DNA from: a bacterium SCSIO 12643
GTDB lineage: Bacteria; Bacteroidota; Bacteroidia; Flavobacteriales_G; Salibacteraceae
DNA length: 64,000 nt
Assembly (NCBI GenBank): GCA_024398135.1
Contig: CP073750.1
Coordinates: 2,914,001-2,978,000, forward strand
Direction of reading: 5' to 3'
Shown here piece after piece: positions 17,857 through 26,881 of this stretch. Below the pieces are notes generated by a model. The model worked only from the letters and a program-made list of their open reading frames with translations, did not search any database and was not told the origin of the DNA. Both the position numbers and the translations under genes were made by a program. How positions within the stretch are numbered: the first letter of the stretch is position 1; the number at the start of each line of letters is the position of its first letter.

Positions 17857-19833
17857 ATGAAATTCGATAGAAAAAAATTATCAAACGAGGAGTTGGTAAA
17901 CGTGTATAAAACTTTAATGTTACCACGTTTAATTGAGCAAAAAATGCTGATTTTGTTACGTCAGGGTAAAATCTCAAAATGGTTTTCCGGATGGGGGCAA
18001 GAAGCTATTTCAGTTGGTGTGGGGATGGCTATGGATGAAGATGAATATATCCTGCCAATGCATAGAAACCTTGGGATTTTTACAACAAGAAATGTGCCTC
18101 TGGAAAGATTATTTTCTCAGTTTCAGGGAAAGATGAACGGATTTACCAAAGGTAGAGATCGCTCTTTTCACTTTGGAACTAACGAGCATCATATTGTAGG
18201 GATGATTTCTCACCTGGCACAACAATTAGGTGTAGCGGATGGAATTGCTTTAGACAATTTGTTAGACAAGAATGGAAAAGCAACTGTTGTATTTACAGGT
18301 GATGGAGGAGCAAGTCAGGGCGATTTTCACGAAGCAGTAAATACCGCATCAGTTTGGGGACTTCCGGTGATTTTCGTGATTGAGAATAATCAATGGGGAT
18401 TGTCTACTCCAAGTTCAGAGCAATTTAACTTTGATACGTTCACATTGAAAGGTCCAGGATATGGTATGGAAGCTATTCAGGTGGATGGAAACAATATTTT
18501 AGAAGTGTATCATACTATGAAAGAATTGGCGGAAAGCATGGAGAAAAATCCACGTCCGGTGCTTGTAGAGATGATGACTTTTAGAATGCATGGACATGAG
18601 GAAGCTTCAGGAACCAAGTATTATCCGAAGGGATTACAGGATGAGTGGAAGCCAAAAGATCCAATAGATAATTTTGAATCATATATGGTATCTGAAAAAA
18701 TCTTGACACAGGATGAGGCAGATACGATTAAAAAAGAAATAAAAGATCAAATTAATGTAGCGTGGAAAACAGCGGAAGCTGAACCCGCATTAGAATTTGA
18801 TAGAGAAAGAGAATTAGGTGATGTATATGCACCTTTTAATAAAGAATTAACTGCGGCAGGATCAGAAAAGAAAGAACAGAGATTGATTGATGCAGTACAG
18901 GACGCTATGGATTTGGCGATGTCTACACATGACAATCTGGTATTGATGGGGCAAGACATTTCTGAGTATGGAGGTGTGTTTAAAGTAACCGAAGGATTTA
19001 AAGCTAAATATGGTGCGGAACGTGTACGTAACACTCCGTTATGTGAATCTGCGATTTTAGGGTCAGCTATCGGGCTTTCTGTGAAAGGTCGAAAAGCCAT
19101 GGTAGAAATGCAGTTTGCCGATTTCGTGAGTGAGGGAATAACCCAGATCACAAATAATATGGCTAAAATGCACTGGCGATGGGGACAAAATGTGGATGCT
19201 GTAGTAAGAATGCCTACGGGAGCTGGAGTCGGTGCAGGACCATTCCACTCTCAAAGTAACGAAGCATGGTTTACGCATATTCCAGGATTAAAAGTGGTTT
19301 ATCCTGCTTTTCCTGTGGATGCAAAAGGTTTATTACTGAGATCTTTTGAAGATCCAAATCCAGTCCTATTCTTCGAGCATAAAGCATTATACAGAAGTTT
19401 ACGCCAGGAAGTTCCGGAAGGATATTACACTTTACCAATTGGGAAAGCGGCTGCCGTTAAAGAAGGAACAGATTTGACCATTGTTTCTTACGGAATGGGT
19501 GTGCACTGGGCATTGGAAGCATTAGAGAAACATCCTGAAATCAGTGCGGACTTAATTGATTTAAGAACGTTGTTGCCATTAGATGAACAAGCAATTATTG
19601 ACTCTGTAAATAAAACCGGAAAGGTCATTATTTTGCATGAGGATACCTTGTTTAATGGAATCGGAGGAGAACTGTCCGCTATCATTTCTGAAAAATGTTT
19701 TGAGAAATTAGATGCTCCTGTGATGCGTGTTGGAGGAATGGATACTGCAGTACCATTTGCGGCAGATTTAGAGAAGCATTTCTTGGCAAATAACAGATTT
19801 GAAGATAAATTAGTCGAACTTTTTAAGTATTAA
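17857..19833 (+). CDS. 2-oxoacid dehydrogenase E1, alpha-beta fusion
   Basis: A 658-residue fused E1 component of a 2-oxoacid dehydrogenase complex, most likely of the branched-chain type. The alpha half (about 1-320) carries the thiamine-diphosphate motif running from GDG (148-150) to ENN (176-178) and the HRNLG/FGTNEHH substrate region. The beta half (about 335-658) begins RLIDAVQDAMDLAM and includes GAGVGAGPFHSQS, with the active-site His region, and the ILHEDTL segment. It decarboxylates 2-oxoacids and transfers the acyl group to lipoyl-E2. No E2 or E3 gene is adjacent, so those are encoded elsewhere. A 252-bp upstream region holds a weak -7 match TACATTCG at 17779-17786. Confidence 0.9.
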   Translation: MKFDRKKLSNEELVNVYKTLMLPRLIEQKMLILLRQGKISKWFSGWGQEAISVGVGMAMDEDEYILPMHRNLGIFTTRNVPLERLFSQFQGKMNGFTKGRDRSFHFGTNEHHIVGMISHLAQQLGVADGIALDNLLDKNGKATVVFTGDGGASQGDFHEAVNTASVWGLPVIFVIENNQWGLSTPSSEQFNFDTFTLKGPGYGMEAIQVDGNNILEVYHTMKELAESMEKNPRPVLVEMMTFRMHGHEEASGTKYYPKGLQDEWKPKDPIDNFESYMVSEKILTQDEADTIKKEIKDQINVAWKTAEAEPALEFDRERELGDVYAPFNKELTAAGSEKKEQRLIDAVQDAMDLAMSTHDNLVLMGQDISEYGGVFKVTEGFKAKYGAERVRNTPLCESAILGSAIGLSVKGRKAMVEMQFADFVSEGITQITNNMAKMHWRWGQNVDAVVRMPTGAGVGAGPFHSQSNEAWFTHIPGLKVVYPAFPVDAKGLLLRSFEDPNPVLFFEHKALYRSLRQEVPEGYYTLPIGKAAAVKEGTDLTIVSYGMGVHWALEALEKHPEISADLIDLRTLLPLDEQAIIDSVNKTGKVIILHEDTLFNGIGGELSAIISEKCFEKLDAPVMRVGGMDTAVPFAADLEKHFLANNRFEDKLVELFKY

Positions 19834-19852
19834 ACTATAAGGTTAAAGTCGG

Positions 19853-20980
19853 TTGCTTAGTTATTGGGAATTAGATTCATTCGTAGACTATGATGTGATC
19901 ATAGTTGGAGCTGGGATTACAGGATTATCTTCAGCAATTTCAATTCTTGAAAAACAACCGGATTTAAATGTTTTAATATTAGAAAGAAATCTTTTTCCAA
20001 CAGGTGCCAGTACCAAAAATGCAGGTTTTGCGTGTTTTGGTAGTTTGACAGAGTTACTATCTGATATCGAGCAGATGGGAACTATCGGTTGTTTGACTTT
20101 AGTAGAACAGCGATGGAAAGGTCTTCAAAAATTACGTTCGCGATTTGCAGATAAAGAATTAGGGTTTGAGCCGTTAGGAGGTTACGAATTGATGGATCAA
20201 AGTCGGGAAGATGTAATGACCAAAATGGATCAAATCAATGAATTATTGTATCCTTTATTTGGTGCTGATGTTTATAGGGATGTATCTGAGAAACTAAATG
20301 ATTTTGGATTTAATACCGATAAGTTTTCCAGACTTATCTTTAATGCATTTGAGGGCCAAATTCATACTGGGAAAACCATTGCTGCTTTATGGCGATTGGC
20401 TTCTAAATTGGGAGTTAAAATCTTAACAGGAGCCGGAGTAGAAATAGTTGAAGGAAATACTGTGATTGTAAATCAAAATGGAGCTGATATTTGTTTTAAA
20501 GGAAACAAAATTGTGTTGTGTACCAATGCCTTTACTTCCAGATTTTTTCCAGATTTAGAGATGTTACCGGGAAGGGGGCAAGTGATGATAACTGAACCGA
20601 TAGGCGATTTAAAATTCAAGGGAACTTTCCATATTGAAGAAGGTTATTATTATTTCCGAAATGTGGGGGAGCGTGTGTTGCTAGGAGGAGGAAGACATTT
20701 AGATTTTAAAGGAGAAGAAACCTTAGAAAACGGAATCCATCCTGAAATAGAAAAAGAACTGATCCGTAAACTAAAAGAAGAAATTCTGCCAAATCAGAAG
20801 TTTGAAATTGCTCAGAAGTGGAGTGGAATTATGGCTTTTGGGGAAGTGAAAAAACCGATATTAGAATGGGTGACACCAGAAATCTTATTGGCGGTAAGAC
20901 TAGGTGGAATGGGAATGGCTATAGGTAGTGAGTTGGGAGAGTTGGTCAGTATCGAAATACAAAATCAAATAACCAAATAA
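19853..20980 (+). CDS. FAD-dependent oxidoreductase (DAO family)
   Basis: A 375-residue flavoprotein of the D-amino-acid-oxidase/glycine-oxidase-like family. The dinucleotide motif YDVIIVGAGITGLSSAISILE lies at the N-terminus, then ASTKNAGFACFG; the C-terminal LGGMGMAIGSELGELV is the second FAD-contact region. It probably oxidises an amine or amino-acid substrate, which is unknown. The start is TTG at 19853: an in-frame TAA lies just upstream at 19844-19846 and no ATG precedes the FAD motif. It starts 19 bp after E1 and 10 bp before the rhodanese gene, so the three look like one operon. Confidence 0.82.
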   Translation: MLSYWELDSFVDYDVIIVGAGITGLSSAISILEKQPDLNVLILERNLFPTGASTKNAGFACFGSLTELLSDIEQMGTIGCLTLVEQRWKGLQKLRSRFADKELGFEPLGGYELMDQSREDVMTKMDQINELLYPLFGADVYRDVSEKLNDFGFNTDKFSRLIFNAFEGQIHTGKTIAALWRLASKLGVKILTGAGVEIVEGNTVIVNQNGADICFKGNKIVLCTNAFTSRFFPDLEMLPGRGQVMITEPIGDLKFKGTFHIEEGYYYFRNVGERVLLGGGRHLDFKGEETLENGIHPEIEKELIRKLKEEILPNQKFEIAQKWSGIMAFGEVKKPILEWVTPEILLAVRLGGMGMAIGSELGELVSIEIQNQITK

Positions 20981-20990
20981 GATTGAGAAT

Positions 20991-21824
20991 ATGAATCCGA
21001 TAATAACTGTAGAGCAATTGATTGAATTACAAAGTAACGAAGATGTGATTTTGATTGATTCCAGATATGGAGGGCCAATAAACGACCAGTATTTGGAGGG
21101 GCATTTGGAGGGTGCATTGTTTGTGGATTTAGATCGGGATTTAGCGGATATCAAGGAAAATCCGGCCGATGGAGGTAGACACCCATTACCAACGGTAGAA
21201 GATTTTGTAGCAGTATTAAATCGATTAGGGATTAATAATAGTTCCCGAGTGGTGATTTATGATAATAATACCGGGGCATTTGCCGCAAGGATGTGGTGGA
21301 TGTTGAGGTCTATTGGTCATGAAACGGTACAAGTATTGGAAGGCGGTTTTGATTATGCAAAAGTTCATTATTCGGTTTCATCAGGAGACGAAAAAACACC
21401 GCAAAGCTCAAGTTATAAAGCTGAAAACTGGAATTGGCCTATAGCTTCGATGGAGGAAGTAGAAAGTAGTGCGAAATCAAATAATCATGTCGTCATTGAT
21501 GTTCGTGGAGAAGAACGTTTTAATGGTAAAAATGAACCTATCGATTTAATTGCAGGGCATATTCCGGGAGCGATTAATGTTCCTTTTGTGAGTAATTTCA
21601 AAACGGGACATCAGTTTCTGTCTTCAGATGAATTGAAAAAGAAATATCAGGAGATTTTAAGTGATGTTGACGCCAAGCAGGTGATTGTTCACTGCGGTTC
21701 AGGAGTTACAGCGTGTCACACGATTTTAGCAATGGTGCAAGCCCAAATGGAGATTCCTAAATTGTATGTGGGCTCATGGAGTGAGTGGTCCAGAAATGAT
21801 AAGTCAATGGTAACCGCTAAATAG
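20991..21824 (+). CDS. Sulfurtransferase with two rhodanese domains
   Basis: A 277-residue tandem rhodanese of the SseA/TST family (thiosulfate or 3-mercaptopyruvate sulfurtransferase). The N-terminal inactive domain spans about 1-130; the C-terminal catalytic domain has Cys235 in the active loop CGSGVTA. Conserved substrate-side residues include DGGRHPLP and GHIPGAINVPF. It transfers a sulfane sulfur to thiol acceptors or cyanide in the cytosol. The CGSGVTA loop occurs in both TST and MST enzymes, so the preferred donor is open. It is the third gene of the E1-FAD-rhodanese operon. Confidence 0.9.
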   Translation: MNPIITVEQLIELQSNEDVILIDSRYGGPINDQYLEGHLEGALFVDLDRDLADIKENPADGGRHPLPTVEDFVAVLNRLGINNSSRVVIYDNNTGAFAARMWWMLRSIGHETVQVLEGGFDYAKVHYSVSSGDEKTPQSSSYKAENWNWPIASMEEVESSAKSNNHVVIDVRGEERFNGKNEPIDLIAGHIPGAINVPFVSNFKTGHQFLSSDELKKKYQEILSDVDAKQVIVHCGSGVTACHTILAMVQAQMEIPKLYVGSWSEWSRNDKSMVTAK

Positions 21825-21832
21825 TATTTGAA

Positions 21833-22339
21833 ATGATAAAGAATATTTGGTTTGGACTGCTGTTCATAGTTTTTTACGGATGTAGTGTTTCTTCTGAAAC
21901 CTCAAAGCAAAGTCCAATTGAAGGTCTATGGCAATTGCATTCTATGCAAGTTAGAAATCCTGAAAATGGAGTATGGAGCCATTATCGTGGAGGAATGCAG
22001 GGTTATTTATTATACGATGGAAAAAAGAATATGACCATTCATTTAACCGATAAAGGATACCAGGATACGGATTTGGTATTTCCAAACTTTACCGATACGA
22101 TTTCAGATGAGGCCTTAAAGTACTTGACAAAGTCGTATTACTATATCGGGGAATACCAGGTACTGAATGATTCTTTAGTACAACATGAAAGAATCTCACA
22201 TTCTAATCCGGGAGATTGGGGCAAAAAGGTGGTGCGGCATTATCAATTCAGTGGAGATACTTTGGTAATCACCCCTACGGAAGCAAGGAATGCGAATTTA
22301 AAATTGAAATGGTTACGTGATGCGCAAACCACTATGTAA
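21833..22339 (+). CDS. Predicted lipoprotein with lipocalin-like domain
   Basis: A 168-residue exported protein with a signal sequence and a lipobox FYGC (Cys near 17). The mature part begins GLWQLHSMQVRNPENGVWSHYRGGMQGYLLYDGKKNMTIHL, a pattern seen in small lipocalin-like proteins of Bacteroidota and Proteobacteria that form a beta-barrel. The ligand is unknown. It starts 8 bp after the rhodanese stop, so it may be in the same operon. Confidence 0.65.
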   Translation: MIKNIWFGLLFIVFYGCSVSSETSKQSPIEGLWQLHSMQVRNPENGVWSHYRGGMQGYLLYDGKKNMTIHLTDKGYQDTDLVFPNFTDTISDEALKYLTKSYYYIGEYQVLNDSLVQHERISHSNPGDWGKKVVRHYQFSGDTLVITPTEARNANLKLKWLRDAQTTM

Positions 22340-22421
22340 ATAACTGTTTTGACTTCGTATAACTTTTATTGGTTTTAATCCTGATTCATACTAGATTAGC
22401 GATATAATTAAATGCCCCGAA

Positions 22422-23252
22422 ATGAAAAATATATACCTGGTTGTTGTCAGCTTTTGGATTTACAGTATTTCACTTCATGCGCAAGAAGGTGAGTCTCCAA
22501 AGGTTTTTCCGTTTGGAGTGATTGAAACTATAGAATCAAAGTCATTAAATGAAACCCGTACAATAAATATTTATTTGCCAGAAGGCTTTAATCCTGATTC
22601 TACGGTTACATATCCGGTTATCTATGTTTTGGATGGTTCAGCAAACGAAGACTTTCCGCATATTGCTGGTCTATGCCAATTCATGAATATGTATCAATTG
22701 CTGCCTAAATCTATTGTTGTAGGGATTGCCAACGTGGATCGTTATCGAGATTTTACGTATCCAAGCTCCAGCAAAAGAGATAAAAAAGATATTCCAACGA
22801 GTGGTGGTGCCGAAGCGTTTTTATCATTTTTAGAAAACGAGTTGCAACCTATGATTGAAAATGAATATCCCACCAATGGACATCGAACCATTATTGGACA
22901 ATCATTAGGTGGATTATTGGCTACCCAGATTTTATTGCAAAAACCAAATATGTTTGAGGATTATATCATTGTAAGTCCCTCACTATGGTGGGATAATCAG
23001 AAAATGATCAAAGGAGCTAAATCATATTTTCAGATGAATCCGGAACTCGAAAAGAGGATTTTTCTTTCCATTGGTAAGGAACATCCGGAGATGCATCAAG
23101 TAGCGGACATGTTGGCCGAAGCCATTCGTAGGTCAACGAATAGTAAAATGGAATTGTATTATCAACCTATTTTGGATGAAGATCATGCGACCATTTTGCA
23201 TATTGCAGTTTACAATGCGTTTAAAAAGTTATATCCTAAAGAAATCAAATAA
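22422..23252 (+). CDS. Secreted alpha/beta-hydrolase esterase (Fes/IroE-like)
   Basis: A 276-residue secreted hydrolase of the putative-esterase (esterase D) superfamily. A signal peptide ends near HAQ (residue 21). The nucleophile motif is IIGQSLGGLLA with Ser161, YPVIYVLDGSANED supplies the oxyanion-hole region, and a C-terminal DEDHATI holds the likely catalytic His. Relatives include siderophore and feruloyl esterases, but the substrate here is not known. The downstream lipoprotein starts immediately after its stop codon. Confidence 0.82.
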   Translation: MKNIYLVVVSFWIYSISLHAQEGESPKVFPFGVIETIESKSLNETRTINIYLPEGFNPDSTVTYPVIYVLDGSANEDFPHIAGLCQFMNMYQLLPKSIVVGIANVDRYRDFTYPSSSKRDKKDIPTSGGAEAFLSFLENELQPMIENEYPTNGHRTIIGQSLGGLLATQILLQKPNMFEDYIIVSPSLWWDNQKMIKGAKSYFQMNPELEKRIFLSIGKEHPEMHQVADMLAEAIRRSTNSKMELYYQPILDEDHATILHIAVYNAFKKLYPKEIK

Positions 23253-23819
23253 ATGCGTTATATTTTCTACATAATATGGGGGGCGTTATTGGCGCTAAGC
23301 AGTTGTTGTAAGACCAAAGAATGCAAATGTGATCTGGAAGAACCTTTTTTGAATGCAGAAGCGCAAAAATGGGTGGAGCCTTTGGCTTTTAGAGAACATG
23401 TTTTTGTTGATTCCACGAATCAGGAAATGTTGTACAATCGAAACTTTAAACAATATATTTATTGTGTGGGAGAAGGAGAGTGTTGTACAGATTTCCCTTA
23501 TTTAACGGTGGATTATAAAGATTTCAATTCGGAATTGGAGGTGTTACATGTAAATGCAATCAAGAATGATGTGACATTTACATCGCCAGATGGTGGGCAA
23601 CTTGGGTTTTTGAATGCAGCTACAGATGTTTGGTCGGTACAAAATGATATAGAGATCACAGAGTTCGATACAAATTATTCAGGTCAAAACAGAGAAGCGA
23701 TTCGTATTAAAAGTCTAAAGAATAGGCAAGGGGTTGCGTTTCAGGAGTTGGTGTACATAAAGCAATTTGGAATGATATCCTATATCGATTTAAGTGCTAA
23801 AAAGTGGGTGCTCAAATAA
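23253..23819 (+). CDS. Predicted lipoprotein, unknown function
   Basis: A 188-residue protein with signal peptide and lipobox LALSSC. The mature N-terminus is Cys-rich (CKTKECKCDLEE), and a further CVGEGECC cluster lies near residues 71-78, which could form disulfides or bind metal. I do not recognise the family. Its ATG follows the esterase stop with no gap, so expression is coupled to the secreted esterase. It converges on the response-regulator gene, 2 bp away. Confidence 0.6.
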   Translation: MRYIFYIIWGALLALSSCCKTKECKCDLEEPFLNAEAQKWVEPLAFREHVFVDSTNQEMLYNRNFKQYIYCVGEGECCTDFPYLTVDYKDFNSELEVLHVNAIKNDVTFTSPDGGQLGFLNAATDVWSVQNDIEITEFDTNYSGQNREAIRIKSLKNRQGVAFQELVYIKQFGMISYIDLSAKKWVLK

Positions 23820-23821
23820 TT

Positions 23822-24445
23822 TTATAAGCCGTTGGTAAGGGCAAATTTGACCAGACCAATTCCATTTTTTACTCCTGTTTTACTGATGAGGTTTTTACGG
23901 TGTGTTTCAACCGTATTTACTGAGATAAACAATTTATCTGCAATTTCCTGAGTAGTGAGTTCTTCACAAATAAGTTTAAGAACATCTTTTTCCCGTGGAG
24001 TTAAACGAATCACTTTTTTTTCAAAAGGAATACGATAAGAATCCTTTAATGAGTCTTTGACATCATTTACAAAATAAGATTCACCTGCCTGAACTTCAGT
24101 AATGGCATCAATGAGTTCCTGACGACTACTGTCTTTCAGTAAATAACCATCCGCACCGGCTGTAAGAACATCACGAATGATCTCACGCTTATTGTGCATA
24201 GTAAGCATGATAATTTTTACATCGATTTTTTGTTTTCGAATCTCAATGATCGATTCTAACCCGGTCAGGTCAGGCATGTTATAATCCAGGAGAACAATGT
24301 CCGCCTGGTTTTCCTTCAGGAAATCAATGGTTTCAAATCCGGAAGCAGCTTCACCTACGACTTCCATTTGATCAATACTATTGATGAGTGAACGCATTCC
24401 AGCGCGAAACATTTGATGGTCGTCTGCTATTAATATTTTAATCAT
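23822..24445 (-). CDS. NarL/LuxR-family response regulator
   Basis: A 207-residue two-component regulator. The receiver domain (1-120) has the acidic pair DD (8-9), the phospho-acceptor Asp54 in VLLDYNMPDL and the conserved Lys in GYLLKDSS. The C-terminal LuxR HTH (about 140-205) reads LTPREKDVLKLICEELTTQEIADKLFISVNTVETHRKNL. Its start overlaps the stop of the histidine-kinase gene by 4 bp, so the two form a cognate pair. Targets are unknown; a dyad upstream of the operon (26766-26783) is a candidate. Confidence 0.93.
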   Translation of the reverse strand: MIKILIADDHQMFRAGMRSLINSIDQMEVVGEAASGFETIDFLKENQADIVLLDYNMPDLTGLESIIEIRKQKIDVKIIMLTMHNKREIIRDVLTAGADGYLLKDSSRQELIDAITEVQAGESYFVNDVKDSLKDSYRIPFEKKVIRLTPREKDVLKLICEELTTQEIADKLFISVNTVETHRKNLISKTGVKNGIGLVKFALTNGL

Positions 24446-26292
24446 GCTACTGGAATTTCAATGACGGTCGTGGAACCATGATTTTCTTTACTATCGACAT
24501 ACCATTTACCCAATAACGCGTTCACACGTTGAGCGATGGTCCGCATGCCCAGGCCTTTTTGAACTTTTTCTGGATTGAATCCAATGCCATTATCCTCAAA
24601 GGTAATGTGCAAAGTATCATCAATGACATTCAATTGAAGTACAATGTGATCCGCATGTGCATGTTTTAAGGTGTTACTAAGCAGTTCCAGAATAATCTTA
24701 AAAATCTCTCTTTCACCATTCGGGCTACAAGAGTTATTGTAATTCTCCAGAAACAAATCAAAAGTCATTTTACCGGAATCAATCAAAGATGTTTTCAGGT
24801 TTTCAATGGAACGAACCAACCCCATTTCTGCAATACGTCCGTCCGAAAGGTTATGTGAAATACTTCGGACTGATCGGATAGATTCATTAACCAGACTTTT
24901 CACATGATTCAATGATTTTTCGTTTAGTGAATCCTGACTTTCAAATTGAAGTTTAATCGTGGCTAATATGCCTCCAATTTGATCATGTAAATCTTGCGCG
25001 ACACGTTTACGTTCTTTTTCAATACCTTCAATTTGTGCAGAATAAGTTTTAATCTCCTGATCTTTAATCAAACCTTCAATTTCCTGATTCTTGGAAACAA
25101 CTTCCATTTCTGTTAGTTTCTGTTTCTCTCGATACAGATTATAGAACACGAGAACAATTAAGGCAATAATGACAATTATGGAAAGTAGAATGTAAATGGT
25201 TTTTTGTTTTAAAGAATTAGAAAGTTCTATTTTCTCATTTTCTTGTTGGGCCAGTTTCAAATCCTGTTCTTTTTTCTCCACATCATATTTAATGGCTATT
25301 TCATGAATAGCTTTGTCGGTTTTGGCTTGTTGGAGTTCATGTCCATAATCTTCACTAAGGTAGAAATAATGATACATGCTATCTACGTTTCCAATGGCAC
25401 CATAGGTAAGCATTATGTTTTTAGTGAAGTTATATTGTTGCGTTAAATCTTTAGAGTTTTTAAAATATTGAAATCCTTCCTGGTATGCCCTTATGGCTTG
25501 TTGGAATTGGTTGGAGGCTTCATAGTAATAACCTTCATTTAAATAACAATCTGCAACTCCTGATTTATGATCAAGATTTATGTAGGATTGTCTTGCCTGG
25601 TTATTATAATAAAATGCTGAATCTCTATTCCCAGAATAAAATTGAGCAGCTCCCATATTGATTAAAAGATTGGTGTAATTCTCAGGGAATTCTGAAGGGT
25701 TTGAATATGAAAGCCCTCTATGATAATATGAAACTGCCTTTTGAGGTTTATTTTGAATTTCCAGGTTAATCCCAATATTGTTACAGGTAATCGAATAATA
25801 ATTGGAGTCTTTTAAATCATAAGCCATTTGATTGGCTAGCATATAATAGCTAAGTGCTTTTTCATGGTTATCAATATCGGTATATAAATTCCCCAACCCC
25901 GTGTTTATCCTCATGAGTTGAACCGGGGAGTTTAAATTCTCAATAATTTTTAATGCTTCATGAAGATGATATTGAGCAGAATCAAAATTGTGTTGTCTTC
26001 TATATATGGAGGATAGTTTTCTGTGAGAGAATACAATGCCATTGAGGTAATTTATTTGTTGAGATTCTTGTAAGGCTGATTCGGCCATGATTTTGGATTT
26101 AGATAAATCCTTGTCAATGTAATACCAGCAAAGTTCATTTAACGTATTGATTCTAACCGTATCTTTTTGATATTCCAATGCCTGGAGTAAACTATCTTCA
26201 GTATTCGCAAAGCCATTTGGAATACTATTAAAGAAAACAAAAACTAAACAAATCCATAGTATGGTTAAACTAATGAAATCTCTTTTAAGCAT
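24442..26292 (-). CDS. TPR-containing sensor histidine kinase (HisKA_3 type)
   Basis: A 616-residue membrane histidine kinase. After a signal segment (about 11-29), a periplasmic tetratricopeptide-like region spans about 40-320. A coiled segment, one membrane helix (about 364-386) and a cytoplasmic kinase follow. The phospho-acceptor is His436 in RVAQDLHDQIGG, and the ATPase domain shows ELLSNTLKHAHA (N box) and FEDNGIGFNPEKVQKGLGMRTI (G1/G2). This plan is common in Bacteroidota; the signal is unknown. It pairs with the NarL-type regulator at its 3' end and lies 25 bp downstream of an unknown cytosolic gene. Confidence 0.92.
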   Translation of the reverse strand: MLKRDFISLTILWICLVFVFFNSIPNGFANTEDSLLQALEYQKDTVRINTLNELCWYYIDKDLSKSKIMAESALQESQQINYLNGIVFSHRKLSSIYRRQHNFDSAQYHLHEALKIIENLNSPVQLMRINTGLGNLYTDIDNHEKALSYYMLANQMAYDLKDSNYYSITCNNIGINLEIQNKPQKAVSYYHRGLSYSNPSEFPENYTNLLINMGAAQFYSGNRDSAFYYNNQARQSYINLDHKSGVADCYLNEGYYYEASNQFQQAIRAYQEGFQYFKNSKDLTQQYNFTKNIMLTYGAIGNVDSMYHYFYLSEDYGHELQQAKTDKAIHEIAIKYDVEKKEQDLKLAQQENEKIELSNSLKQKTIYILLSIIVIIALIVLVFYNLYREKQKLTEMEVVSKNQEIEGLIKDQEIKTYSAQIEGIEKERKRVAQDLHDQIGGILATIKLQFESQDSLNEKSLNHVKSLVNESIRSVRSISHNLSDGRIAEMGLVRSIENLKTSLIDSGKMTFDLFLENYNNSCSPNGEREIFKIILELLSNTLKHAHADHIVLQLNVIDDTLHITFEDNGIGFNPEKVQKGLGMRTIAQRVNALLGKWYVDSKENHGSTTVIEIPVA

Positions 26293-26317
26293 ATTGAAGG
26301 ATTTGTTTAGAGTTTAG

Positions 26318-26704
26318 TTAAGACTTTGTGTTACCTCCAATAAGAGGTTGAGCATCGGATACCTGGCGAGTAGTTCTTTTTACATGTAGTTCCGAACCGG
26401 AATCATCTATGAGCACTAGCCACATATGTTTTCCTGTTGGAGAATTAACGTCTTCTGAATTAACCGGTATATTGGAAACAGTATTCGTATTTCCTCCGAT
26501 ACGGACTGCTACACAAATAAATATTAGTTGACCATCCTGATGTGTTTGCCCATTATGGGTTAAATCTCCACGGTTTACATCAAAATTATTAATAAGAGTT
26601 TCTAAACTTAATTTTTTCGCATAAACCAGCTGATATCCATTATCGATTTCTGTGCGTACAACTAATTGATCTCGATGATAATCGTCATTAATATCCCAAC
26701 TCAT
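26318..26704 (-). CDS. Conserved-looking protein of unknown function
   Basis: A 128-residue protein with no signal peptide or membrane helix. It is acidic, Asn/Asp-rich, and has beta-strand-like segments (YQLVYAKKLSLETLINNF; QLIFICVAVRI; HMWLVLIDDSGSEL). I do not recognise a family. It is the first gene of the operon that continues with the TPR kinase (25-bp gap) and response regulator, and has its own -7 element (26736-26743) with a dyad immediately upstream. It could be an output or accessory protein of that system (inference). The open frame is well formed and has proper codon use, so I regard it as real. Confidence 0.6.
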   Translation of the reverse strand: MSWDINDDYHRDQLVVRTEIDNGYQLVYAKKLSLETLINNFDVNRGDLTHNGQTHQDGQLIFICVAVRIGGNTNTVSNIPVNSEDVNSPTGKHMWLVLIDDSGSELHVKRTTRQVSDAQPLIGGNTKS

Positions 26705-26735
26705 AATAAAAGGTTTTAATTGTTAATAATAGATT

Positions 26736-26743
26736 CAAAACTA
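26736..26743 (-). promoter_or_regulatory. -7 promoter element for unknown gene-kinase operon
   Basis: The minus strand reads TAGTTTTG, matching TAnnTTTG, about 32 bp upstream of the unknown gene's ATG. Confidence 0.5.
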
Positions 26744-26765
26744 GAGGAGTTATTTTGATAGATTG

Positions 26766-26783
26766 CTCACGGTTTTCCGTGAG
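26766..26783. promoter_or_regulatory. CTCACGG-N4-CCGTGAG dyad (candidate operator)
   Basis: A perfect 7-bp inverted repeat with a TTTT spacer lies upstream of the -7 element of the kinase operon, centred roughly 40 bp before the predicted transcription start. That is the position of a class-II activator site. No converging gene ends here, so a terminator role is unlikely. Confidence 0.5.
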
Positions 26784-26801
26784 ATTTTATGATTTGATTT
26801 A

Positions 26802-26814
26802 GTATAGTGTATAC
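26802..26814. promoter_or_regulatory. GTATA-N3-TATAC dyad upstream of the cyclophilin gene
   Basis: A short inverted repeat GTATA-GTG-TATAC lies 67 bp upstream of the secreted cyclophilin start, in the divergent region. It may be an operator, but the arms are short and A+T-rich. Confidence 0.25.
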
Positions 26815-26881
26815 AAATATAACGAAATGAAGATGTTATGTTTTAGGAAATCAGTATCATTGTTGGGTTAATAAAAAGCAA

